A program made the position numbers and the translations under genes. From NCBI GenBank assembly GCA_000328365.1, contig KB293180.1, positions 194,341 through 258,340 of the forward strand: DNA of 64,000 nt, in the 5' to 3' direction. Below are positions 41,414-52,357 of this stretch, one piece after another; positions within the stretch are counted from its first letter, which is position 1, and each line of letters starts with the position of its first letter. The notes under the pieces were generated by a model. It was not told where the DNA came from. It was given only the letters and a program-made list of their open reading frames with translations, and ran no database searches. This DNA is from Capitella teleta (lineage: Eukaryota > Annelida > Polychaeta > Capitellidae).

Positions 41414-44400
41414 ATGGCGTTGATGCAAAGTGGAAGGTCACTGTTTCAGGCACTTGGGCGCTGCCAAGTCGCTGCCTTGTCTCGTGGGGCTCATATCTTT
41501 CACATGGGAGATAGCCCTAATATCGAGAAAACTACACATACTGGCCAGGTTTGATTCCAGTGGTTGAATCACAATTTGTTGCATAACCCTTGCCCGCCCT
41601 CATAGTCATACTCTTACTCTTAGTGAGTTAGTCTTACTGAGTTACTCTACAGTCTTACTAGTACTAGTAGGTATTGTAGTGAGATTGACAATGGGTGGTT
41701 ACTCACCAATGGAAGGAGTTGTCGGACTTGTAAAATCAGAGACGAGTCGCAGGTGTAGCGTGATGCTTCCACTGCGGTCTTCATTTGTCGTCTGCTGTTT
41801 CCTCGTCTCCGTCCAGTGGTGGCGCTCTTGTAGCGGCCGGTGGTGGCGCCACGGGTCGCGGACTAGCTTTCCGCCACAGTATGTAACTATGTCAATACTA
41901 GTTTTAGACTTACTCACTTAGGATCACAGATAAATCGGGCGAGGTCTACCCAGCAAACACAGAACGTTAGGCAAACGTGGGAGACACGTGTAGGTAACCT
42001 TCCCTAACGTTACAAAATAACGTTATCTAACGTTACTCAGGATGGGGGCAATAACGTTATCTAACGTTACCATGGTAACGTTACTAATGTTAAATTTACA
42101 GACCTAATGTTGGAAATTCCTTATTAAGTCAAACAGACTTATCAACATAGACATGCATGCAGTCTTAAGTTGGTAATGGATGCATATGAAGAATATCAAA
42201 CTAAATGACTCACCTTGTATCATTAAAAAAAACATAGAAAAGTAGTGATTCTCAAATTCTTCTCACTGGAAAAATGGCAGGAAATGACGTCATCTTCGTG
42301 AAGATCATAATGATCCAAATTGTCATTGGGTTAATGTAGTCTTGTTTTCTTATAATTGTAGTGCAAATGATCACCCACAAATATTGGAGTGGAGACTCAG
42401 TTATTATAATTTTGTTATGCATACAATTAACACAGATGCTTTCCTAGGCTTAATTTTGAGGTCTGTAACTTGGGATTACAAGTCTGTAACTTTAGTCAAT
42501 TCCTTATTCATAACACGTGGAGAGCAGGTCATCATCATGTGACAACAAATGAACAATCGGAAAGCAGGGAGAAACCTGTTATGTCACTTTGTTTCGGTGT
42601 GGATCCATTTTACATTAGGGTTCACTTGTTAAAGAATCCCGACTCCCAAAACTCATATTAGCTAGCTAATGAAAAGATGAAAGACAAGAGAAGTAACTCA
42701 TAACTATATATGCATGTTATAAACCTTACTTTGCACGTGGATATCCAAGGAAAAGTCGTTATCCAACTATATTATTAGTTTCATGTTGAGCCAACGTTGA
42801 ATCAACGATAATCTACCATTGTTGTATTACTACGCATAAGCAAACCTTACAACACATACTATGCACACGAAATAGTCCCTCAACATTTGCGAACAAATTA
42901 CATATTATTCTTACAAATTACACATTCGATGATCCAGGGTTAAGGTTTGAGCCGCGCAGCGGCGATGTGTATTTGGGAGCAGCGACATTTTATGGGACTG
43001 GATTATGGTACTACAGCGAGACCTGTACAGTAAACGACAGAGCAGTGAGTGGAGCTTTTGCACTACATCCCAGAAAACTCTTTTTCCATGACTTTTCCAT
43101 GATTTTTTTTCACAGATATGAAAACACAAGGTTTTTGAACTTTCCAAGCCTGGAAATGTCAAAATTAATTTCCATGACTTTTTCAGAATTTCGGGGATCC
43201 CTGGGAACCCTGACCATTGGAAAATGCCCTTGTTTAAAATATATTTTCCCGAAATTTGAATGTGACATTGTTTTGAAAACAATCATTGTTGATCAAATAA
43301 CTCAAATCTCACAGACTTTGAATTTATTGCTCCATAATATTCACTGCCATTATCACTTTACAAGCAGTGCATGAGCTTGCCCCTGATCTTCCGTCTAACA
43401 GCTATAGCAATTTATGAAGCTTGACATATTGTGATGCTGCTTTGCTAATGAAAGTAAAGAAAGTGTGTATTGTGCCAAGAAAAGTATTATTTTGTTTCAT
43501 CAGGTCCAAATAAATATCTGAAAAGTTGGAAGCTTATAATGCTCTTCCTCAATTGTGTTAGTAAATCTAGGGTTCTTCTAAACCTATCAAGGGATATCAC
43601 TTACCATTAGAGCCAGGAGTAGATTCGATCGATAATATCGGCCAACTTGAGTTCCAATCGACTAACTGATCATATTCAAGCCGACTTCTTGGTTTGAAAT
43701 CGCAATGAATATGACTTGAATATGCAAATCGACTGACTTCGACTTGCATCAATATCGAATGACTTAGTCGACTTGAACGGACTTGCTCAGTTCATTGAAA
43801 GTTTTTTCATTCTTGAAGTTTCAAGCTCCCAATCTTACATGTTGCCACTCATTTTTAGTGAATGAACTCGTCTGTGAATTAGTCGGATCGACCGATTACT
43901 TGTACATGTGTATACCGGGTATATGAAGTATGCATCAACCTTTAGACACAGCTGAATGAGTTGATCTTCTGTGCATCTTATTGCCAGAAATCATATAATA
44001 GTCAAATATTAATTAGAAATGAGACATTTGTAGTTCAGAAAGACGATGATGGGACAGTAATATATTTATTGGGAGAGGGGTTTGCTTTATGCCCCCAATT
44101 ATAGGCGAGCATGTAATCGAGCTCATTGGAAAGGTGCGTCTTGTGAATACTGAGGCATTAGAAGTTTTGATAAATGTAAACTTTCAAATTAGTTAATGAC
44201 AGGTAGAGGACATTTAACAGGCGAGCTGTTAACAACATGAGCATGATGAGCCTGTGCAATCATGTGGAACCTACATTAATCATAACCCACTTCACTTTAC
44301 TGCTCAAACTTCTCATACAACTTTCGAATGAAAATAAATGACTGACGGGTGATGCACCAAAAATTGCGTAATAATTATGTACAGTCAGACCCCGTTAATC

Positions 44401-45759
44401 CGCCCTCCTCCGTTCCCAAGGAAACAGGTGGATTAACGAAAATTAGATGCCGTACAAAAACCCATGTACCATATAGTGGCAAGTACCATTAGGTTACCAG
44501 CAGGTTGTGGAAAAAATCCCAATCAAATGAAGTGGGCAATGTAGAGAGTAGAAGCAATAACTGAAGGATGGTCGTTGTGGGCTCTCATGCATGTGTACGT
44601 GGATCAGCTCGGACTCTCCCAATTTTAATTCCAATCGCTTCTCCACTTGATTCCATGATCTCCACTCAAAACTCCCTTCGTTCGTTCTGCTCCTGAACAG
44701 TGCCTAACTGAGCGACCAATTAAATTGCAAGTAAGCCAGCCATGCAGACCACAGATAACAAACACTACAGATTTCGCAAATGGGCGTGATACGTCACAGA
44801 AGACGGAAAGGCGAATCATGCGAGCGCCAACTGTTGAGCTGAACTCAGATTACAGCGCTCGATGCTCAATGCATTGGAGTGTTGCATTTCATGCACGCAA
44901 ATTTGCGAAATCTCCGAATGATATAATATCAGGATAATTAAAAATTTTAAATATTGCTGACAAGATTTACGCAATATTGTTCTTTGGTCAGTTTAGATCA
45001 ACATTTTGTTGGGTAAAATTATCAAGATATGACCAGTCTTTATGATTTAAAATGGCCAGTTGAGCAATTTTTAGTTAGCTCTCCTAAAATACTATTGGCG
45101 AGCAATTTGCTCAACATGGAATCAATTGTAAGGATCTCTCTTTTGTGGCCATAAACTCCTGTGGCGAGATACTTTTTTTCACATGACAAGTTTGTGAGAC
45201 TTAGTTATTTGGGTCACTTCACTATTCTCCTAGCTTTAGTGGCTGAATTGTGAATTATCCCCCATTTAGAAATTAGAATGTCTATCAAACCTCATGTGCA
45301 TGGAAGGAAGTACAATTTAGGTTCAACTTTCTTTTACATTTCAGAAATTTGATGAAGATGATTACAGGAAAGCGAGGTTCTTAAACAAAAGTAAACACGT
45401 AAGGGTTTAAATCACTCTCTTCATTTCACGCTTTCTTTCTCCTCTCTCTCTCAATCAGGTGAACCCTAACTTTGCGGTTGACCTGATAGCGGAGGATCCG
45501 GTTGTGCTGTGCACCAAGCGCGTTGTCCCTAGCAACAGCGGTGGTGCCCTGGGACACCCGAAAGTCTACATTAATTTAGTATTCAATTCCACAAACATTT
45601 TTCTTGTCGTGCATCAACTTTCTTCTTTTGTAGGATAAGCCAGGAATTCACTCTTGTGGATACAGTGGAAGGAAGTTTGTTCTGCAGAAATATTACGATG
45701 AGGCGACAATGGGCCCCAGCATCACTTTCGAGGAATACCAGCGGCAGATGCAGGCATAA
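41414..45759 (+). CDS. NDUFS6: NADH dehydrogenase (complex I) iron-sulfur protein 6, mitochondrial
   Basis: Four exons, 144 aa: 41414–41548, 45345–45398, 45459–45578 and 45634–45759. The first 30 or so residues (Ser, Arg and Ala, no acids) look like a mitochondrial presequence. [34 protein letters not shown] and CGYSGRKF match NDUFS6. This accessory subunit of complex I sits at the junction of the N and Q modules and normally binds zinc through three Cys and one His. Here only the His of LGHP and the first Cys of the final pair remain; the other two positions carry no Cys. After the family's usual end there are about 25 extra residues to [10 protein letters not shown]. Intron 1 is 3.8 kb. Assignment is firm; the metal-site change is unusual. 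Confidence 0.92.
41549..45344 (+). other. NDUFS6 intron 1 (3.8 kb)
   Basis: It carries a partial micro-element at 41930–41949, a cluster of AACGTTA palindromes (41960–42110), copies of TTTTCCATGACTTTTCCATG near 43085 and a lone pogo-like end CAGTCAGACCCCGTTAATCC near 44384. The open frames at 42967–43374 and elsewhere have no recognisable product. Confidence 0.7.
41960..42110. repeat. cluster of AACGTT palindromes
   Basis: AACGTTA or its complement occurs about eight times in 150 bp, including TAACGTTATCTAACGTTA twice. The sequence CCCAGCAAACACAGAACGTT leads into it. This looks like the end of a DNA-transposon family with short internal repeats, but the superfamily is not identified. Confidence 0.6.
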
Positions 45760-46783
45760 TGTGTTATAGAAAATTGAGTCACTGTGAAACTGATGTCAAA
45801 AGATCTCTGATAAAGACATCCATTAAAATATTGTTCCCTGTCAAGATTTTTTTTTTTCTTTCTTTTTTGCGTGTTCAGTTGCCTATCTGGTTAACAAACT
45901 ATAAACTCATGTCAAGGGAAGTTTTACCTCTTGCAGGACTTGTGGATATACATGTCTAGTTAGCATTATGTGAAAATTGCGTGTACATGCGCAGTGGCCT
46001 CGTGTAAGCGATGCTTGAGATCTGTTATGTCGTCAAGGTGCTATTCACAAAGCAATACACGTAATACAATTTAGTATGATATAATGTCAGTCGTGTGAAT
46101 TGGGATAAAATTGAGAAATATAAAGCCAACTACCAATTTAACCAAAACAAATTCCATCCCCGGCACCATCTCCCCTCCCCCTCTGTGTTCAAGTATATCC
46201 ATTCAAGATTAATTAGATACATTTGTTCTGAATTCGTAGTTTCTAGCAGCCAAAATGTTTTATTGGGGACAAATCGATCGGCAAAATATGATGGTGTATA
46301 TTTTGAATCGGATGCTTGCCCAGCACCGGTGCTTGTGTCCGTCGTCTACTTGTTATATGATTACTAATTAGCATTGGGTACATGTGCCGTATGATGTACG
46401 TACATGTATGTATAGTCCGTGGGCAGTTCGAATAGCTCAATAGAAACGGAATCCCGGAGAACAGGGGTGGTTCAACAGAATCCTGCCTCCTGGTAGTCAT
46501 GTGGCATATATCACAATAACAGACTTACCGTCAGGGCGAACAATTTCTTTAGTTAATTAAACCATTTAATTTATATTTTTAATATGTAACTATGCTAGGA
46601 TTTCAGCCTTGGTTAAATCTTGTAGGCCCAATATTTCTATTGCTGTTCTATAATAATATTATTATAATATTCCAACTACGTACACATACGTCCAATGTAC
46701 CGACGTGAATGCATGTACAATTGTACATGTATGAATTGTAACTCATGCACTGAGGTTAACGTAGCAAAAGGCTACACACAGAG

Positions 46784-46834
46784 CCGCTCTGTACGTAGCA
46801 AAAGTCCTGGCCAATTAAGGCTACGTACAGAGCG
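46784..46834. repeat. hairpin with CGCTCTGTACGTAGC arms
   Basis: CGCTCTGTACGTAGC (about 46785–46799) and its inverse (46820–46834) enclose a 20-base loop. The same arm occurs singly at 52109–52123, so it is probably a MITE end rather than a chance palindrome. Confidence 0.6.
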
Positions 46835-48430
46835 ACTTCGTAAATATCCTAAGTTCTTGAACTCTATGCATCCTACCGGCCTTATCACTGCTCATTTTCA
46901 AGTATAAACATGACTGAATACTGTGAGCTGAATATTCCAAGGAATTGCCCGCCAACTACCTATAGTATCCAAGGCAAAGACCAAAATCATTTTACTGATC
47001 ATCCTCATCATTTCATCATTGCAGAGCCGAGTCGCTACACGGATATTCCCGAATCAACATGTTGACAGTTAACACTAGCTATCAACCTTCTAATTATTTC
47101 TCTCTATTAACAACGCTACAATTATAAACAAAAATGTTTATTATAGGGGCCAATTTAACGATAGCTTTCCAGATGTTGGCGTAACTGTGGTCACATAAAT
47201 TGTTGAAGTCTAATTAGTGTGGGGAAGCATGGGGGTTGTGTTTGGACGAGGCAGGGTGATAAAGAGCAAATTTGAAATAAAATTAAAATTTTGATTACTA
47301 TCTTATGCATGTATAATGTATAAGCATTGTTTTAACTTCCAATTCATCATTTCAATTCTGATCAGCTGATATGACACATCTCGATATTAAGCCTCACTTA
47401 CACAGATGAAGGTGTCATTGTTAATCATATTGAGTTTTGCATCATTAAAAAATACACGGATAAAATGTCCGTCGATTTTGAATGAGGGATGAACTGACTA
47501 AAACCGCAGAACGATACAAATTCACGAATGATCCTCTCGTTCCTTGTCGAGCAGATATTAGCAATGTGCCCCTGATTTTGGGGTTGTTCAAGGAGCTTAG
47601 ATAACAGTTTTAATGAACCTCCTCGGGATTGTTGGTTTTTAGCTCATCAATTTCCTTTATAAGCCACAGAATAGTGCGTTATTTGTGTTATAAGCCCACA
47701 CAAGAAAACGAGAAGAGGAAAAAAGATTGATGCACATTCACATAATTATTATGCATGTATTGAGATTGAGAGTATTACTTTTAATCCATTTAGTATCCTC
47801 CATGATTTTTCTACAGTGGACTCGAATTTAGAAAGAATTAAATTTACTCTTGAGCCACGTACATCGACGAAGAACGCGGACTGTTTGTACGGTATTTGCA
47901 GGAGTGTAATTGTTGTCTTTATCTGAGGAAAGGGTACTTGTTTTATCCACACATATGTTACCCGCCACAACGAAATCAGTCTAAAGTCGCACTGAGCGTA
48001 AGAGAGATACATGTATATGGATAAAACCGCCCGAGACAAAAACATTAAAATTTTTGGGTTTCACTGTATTCCGGTAAGTAGATCAACATGGTACGTGGTC
48101 GCTTCAAATGTTTAGTATGCATGCTACATACTCGTATGCGATTTTTTTTTTTAATAAAAGGTATCAATGTAAAGAGCGGGAATAGAGCTTTCTGTTAATA
48201 GTTTTCACGAGATTGTGATTGTGATCGCACTGTTTACAAGTGTAGCCATTGGACGGCATTTACAATGAGTCATAGTTAGTGCCATGCTGTCAACTCTGAA
48301 AGACGCTCTGTTACCATGACGACGCACGTGCGTGATGAAAATCGAAAAGCAATATTCAATCGCGTTTCCCCGCATTTTGACCTAGCGACGGTTGCATGGT
48401 TCTAAATGCTCATCAACTTTTTAACAAGGG

Positions 48431-48570
48431 TTGTTTTTTGTTTGTTTTTTGTTTGTTTTGTTTTGTTTTGTTTTGTTTTGTTTTGTTTTGTTTTGTTTTG
48501 TTTTGTTTTGTTTTGTTTTGTTTTGTTTTGTTTTGTTTTGTTTTGTTTTGTTTGTTTGTTTTGTTTTTTT
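48431..48570. repeat. (TTTTG)n microsatellite
   Basis: About 20 uninterrupted TTTTG units with degenerate edges. The open frames on both strands across it arise from the repeat and are not genes. Confidence 0.95.
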
Positions 48571-49550
48571 TTTACATCACATTGAAGGTATAATATGCTG
48601 GTTATGAACATACCAAAAAGGTCAGAAATTTTATTTTGCCACTCTTTTATTTTTTGAATGATTTCGTCGCGGAGGGTCACATGTATACACAATCACATAG
48701 ACCCAAGTAATGATAATGATGCATTATTAATGGTATCTATGCATCAATATGATTTTGATAATCGTGTAGTGTAGTGTAGTTTTAGTTTGTTATTTATTTT
48801 GTTATTTTGTTATTTTGTTATTTTTTTTTCACGGATTTAAACCCGTTAATGAAATATATTGTGCCACTCAGATGTCGAACAGTGAAATGAACATGGCAAT
48901 ATGAAATTGACATTTTCACGTGAGCGCCCTGTAATAAAAAAATCAGTCTCGAATCGAGCTTCCTCGTGTAATGTCGTGTGTTCGTCAGTGTAAAATTAAA
49001 GTTTTGTATGTGCTGGAAATGGCGAGTTGTACTTGCATCACGATGGCGTGTTTCCATATATACTAAGAAAATGTAGACATACGCACATTTTGCATTGACA
49101 ATGTTCAGCCTTCACTGAGTGAAATCTTTCACGGGCATCTCAATTTTGCATCTAAGGTAGGCCTACACGTACAGTATTATGAATAAACCAATTGTCAACT
49201 TAAATTACATGTTATGTAACAATGTTGTACTGGTACACACATAGATTCACCTTGATCAACCATTAAGTATCTCTGTGACCAATAAAATACGCGTACAGCA
49301 GTTTCCCATTATAATCAAGCAAATAACGAATCCAAACGAATTTTGGCGCTTCCTACGGTGTACGGTGACGCCTGCAGTACGTCAGAAGTTTGTTTCAAAG
49401 CAATGCGGGCGCGAAGAACAAACTTAAAATAAGGGTACCTTTGCTTCAACCGGGCTTGTTGATGTTATGTTTCAAGTTAAATACGGGTGCGTTTACTTTG
49501 CTCTCAAAGTTTTTAATTTTGCCCAATGTTACTAAAGTACATGGTGTAAA

Positions 49551-49646
49551 CCAATCAAACACCAAGAAGAGTGTATGTGGGCGGGGCTTGACTTCTGCCC
49601 CGTGTTTTGGGGAGGCTTTGGTCAACCCAGATAACTGGTATATAAG
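49551..49646 (+). promoter_or_regulatory. CCAAT, GC-box and TATA promoter
   Basis: CCAAT at 49551–49555, GGGCGGGG at 49579–49586 and TATATAAG at 49639–49646 are spaced as in a classic core promoter. A start site would be expected near 49670, with the ATG at 49705, leaving a leader of about 35 nt. It is the only gene in the window with such a complete set. Confidence 0.6.
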
Positions 49647-49704
49647 GATGGTCAGATACTTGGACCATTACTCGATCTACTAGTATTTGAGACTACCCGA
49701 AATC

Positions 49705-50871
49705 ATGAACGTTGGTCAGCTCTCCGCCTCTGAATTAAAACGGAAGTCGGACGAGGCGACTAGAGGACGAGGGAGGACGAACGTACAAGGACAGCTGCCC
49801 GCTAATCTGTCGATCAAGTAAGTTTATGTTAACTGGTCAAACGCTCGCTATTTTTGAAAATTTGTGCATACTAATCAAAAACGTACAGCTTTATTCTGGC
49901 ATGACTCCCAGAACTTCAAGATCACTGCACGAAATTCGAGGAGGCTTGTCATTTCCTTCATTACTAGGCCTACTAGCTCTACCATCTTGATCTAAAGGTA
50001 CTATACATTTTTTTTCCTTGTCCACAGTTACGATGAGCAAAACCACTACTCTGCACCCTACGTTGCTGCCGGATTAGTTCCCAACATGACCGCCATGTCT
50101 ATTCAGGACACAGTTGCCTACTTGGCTGTTCCCAACATTGCCGCGTACGCAGCTCCCTGTATGTCAACCACATCTGCTCCCAGATTGGCTACCGGACATG
50201 TTACCAACGTAGCTGCAACATGCATGCCTCACCTGGCTTCTTTTCACAACATGGCCCCCACGTTTGCACCCAGCATGGCCACGACCCCTGCTTCATGTAC
50301 GACAGCTACGTTTGATCGGAACATGTCTGCACAGTTCGATCACAACATGAATTCCGTGGCGACACCCTCCAAGCCTTTCCCCAACATTGACGCTGCTCCA
50401 TTTCTTCCACGCATTGCTGCCGCGACGTCTGCACCTAACATAGCCCCCTCGGCTGTGCCTCACTTGGCCACTACGGACGTTCTCAACATGGGCGCTATTG
50501 CTAACACTCCGGCTGCAAAGTTCGAGTAAGTTTGCCTTTTGCTTTGCTTTTTATTCATTGTACGTTGGATTTCGATTTAATATCCTGAACTTCTCAGGCT
50601 GCTACTCTTATACTACGATTATTTTGATACGATTCTTATTACTGGCTACTAATAGTGTTTTGGATTAATAACTCCATGTTTCTTAAACACGTTGTTTCAT
50701 AACCAGTTGGATACTTTCCAATTGAAGCTTTTTCTCAACTGATGCTATCTGTTTCACAGTCCAAGGGTCAACTTGTATGAAGATGTCCCGGATGACATAC
50801 CGGCAGGGTGCGTGGTGACCGTCGCTCGAGAGCACCATGGCACAATTTACTACAACAGATACACTACATAG
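49705..50871 (+). CDS. Ala/Pro/Asn-repeat protein with WW-like C-terminal remnant, 240 aa, unrecognised
   Basis: Three exons join in phase: 49705–49817, 50028–50525 and 50760–50871. After a basic N-terminus (RGRGRTN) most of the protein is a loose repeat with a step of about 8–14 residues, each unit of the form (A/V)-P-(N/R/H/S)-(M/I/L)-A: examples are VPNMTA, VPNIAA, APRLAT, MPHLAS, APSMAT, LPRIAA, APNIAP and VPHLAT. There is no signal peptide or membrane span. The last 24 residues (IPAGC...HHGTIYYNRYTT) resemble a WW domain up to its Tyr-Tyr and Thr-Thr positions, but with Cys instead of the first Trp and with the end missing. Function is unknown; WW-like identity is tentative. A TATA promoter lies just upstream and AATAAA 100 bp downstream, so it is probably expressed. 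Confidence 0.7.
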
Positions 50872-52357
50872 AGCCACTCCCTCTCCCTTGTTTGATGATC
50901 CAATCAAACAAATCTGATTTTTTTTAACAGTTTAATTCGCTATTCACTGGGATGATTAATTATTATATGTAATAAAGGGTTAAAAAAACCCAAAACACTT
51001 TGCCTCTCTTTGTGGTTATGGAAAAAAGTTGATGTTTGTCTTGCTTGATGATGTTTATCGAAGCCTAAATCAAAGTTTAGGCTAACTGAGTTAATTAAGT
51101 GGAGTGGGACGGAGAATTTTGTGGAATTTGAATAATCGTTCATTATTCGAGAAATCCTGCATTGTTTGCATCAAATGATATGTACCTGTATGCGAGGGAT
51201 GGTCGTTGAGTAGATCTTACAGTGCATAATAATATAGCGTCATACGGAAGGAGACACAGAGACTTGTGTCGAACTGAACACTATATATTTTATTAAAAGA
51301 GGGATCAGAGTTTATATAGGTTTGCAGGTATGGCTATTGAGTTATAGATAGTGAAATGAGAGTTGAGAAGTTCAGAGATGAGATGAGATGAGATGAGATG
51401 AAACGCTACAATAATGGGAATGCATCGTACATTGTAAATGGGCGAGATGGTGGAGGTGTTGACACTGAATGTCGCCAAGCAGACTTATTCAGCACTTTTT
51501 GTTTGAGAATGTGTTGTTATAATCCAAATGCGTTTTTCTGTCATTGTTCTGGTATGTAGCATATCGCGTAATATAACGACCTACCAAAGGATTAACAGCG
51601 AAAAGAATACAAATCTTAAAACAAATGTGAAGTAAAATAATCACTTAAATCATTGCAACGTTTTTCGCGGAAAAGTACGATGCTGAGCAACAGAAATTGA
51701 GCGCAAAATATTTATTTTTTTTTTGCCGCTGGTCGTTTAAATTGTATGCATTATTTATTATCTTCATGCACTCACTCTGTATATTAGCTGTAACTGACAA
51801 AGACCATTTAAAAAATGCTTAATGGTCTAAGAGTGACTAAGACATTTAGCAAGATTTCGTCGATGGGATGGGTTTGCTCAGTTCCAACACTAAGGGCAAT
51901 ATACAGAGAGGTGGGCTTATTGAAATGAATGGACCATTCATTTCACCATGCATGTAGTCCTCACTTCATGAATATAAAACGTTCTACGGGGGAAACGAAG
52001 AGTTGCGCTTCTTGGAGCTAAAATTGAGATATTGACCTGTGTTGTTTGATCTCATTACAGATAATCAATGAGGCAAATAATTATTTCTTGTCATCCGACT
52101 ACTAAGCCGCTCTGTACGTAGACAATCCGGGACAGTGAAGGGTATCAGGTTGGGCATAATAAAACAATATTTCAATATTTTTGTAAACCTTGCACTCGGG
52201 GCTCGGGCGATTCCCAACATATGTACATGTATCGAGGCAACTACACTCTCGCTTTTCCATATAGAAAGGCCTTCACCAAACGGATGTACTCGATTGAACT
52301 CTCGTCCGGATAATCAATTGTCAAAATTGTTCGTCATTCCTTGCGAGAAAATTAAGA
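50872..52357. other. interval between the repeat-protein gene and NSFL1C
   Basis: It includes a short GAGAT-type pentanucleotide run (51380–51400) and the lone CCGCTCTGTACGTAG arm at about 52108–52123. The final 200 bp should contain the NSFL1C promoter, though no clear motif is seen. Confidence 0.55.
50971..50976 (+). terminator. poly(A) signal for the repeat-protein gene
   Basis: AATAAA lies 100 bp after the stop codon. Confidence 0.6.

Larger units (their letters stand above)
45760..49704. other. interval between NDUFS6 and the repeat-protein gene
   Basis: It contains a 15-bp-arm hairpin at 46785–46834, a (TTTTG)n run at 48431–48570 and the compact promoter at 49551–49646. The remaining sequence shows no exon with recognisable product on either strand. 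Confidence 0.55.

Noticed and set aside
42967-43374. 135-codon open frame on the plus strand with an overlapping frame on the minus strand
   Set aside because: It lies in the NDUFS6 first intron across repeat-like TTCCATGACTTTTCC sequence, and no protein family is evident.
48402-48692. Open frames over the TTTTG repeat
   Set aside because: Low-complexity translations of a pentanucleotide microsatellite.
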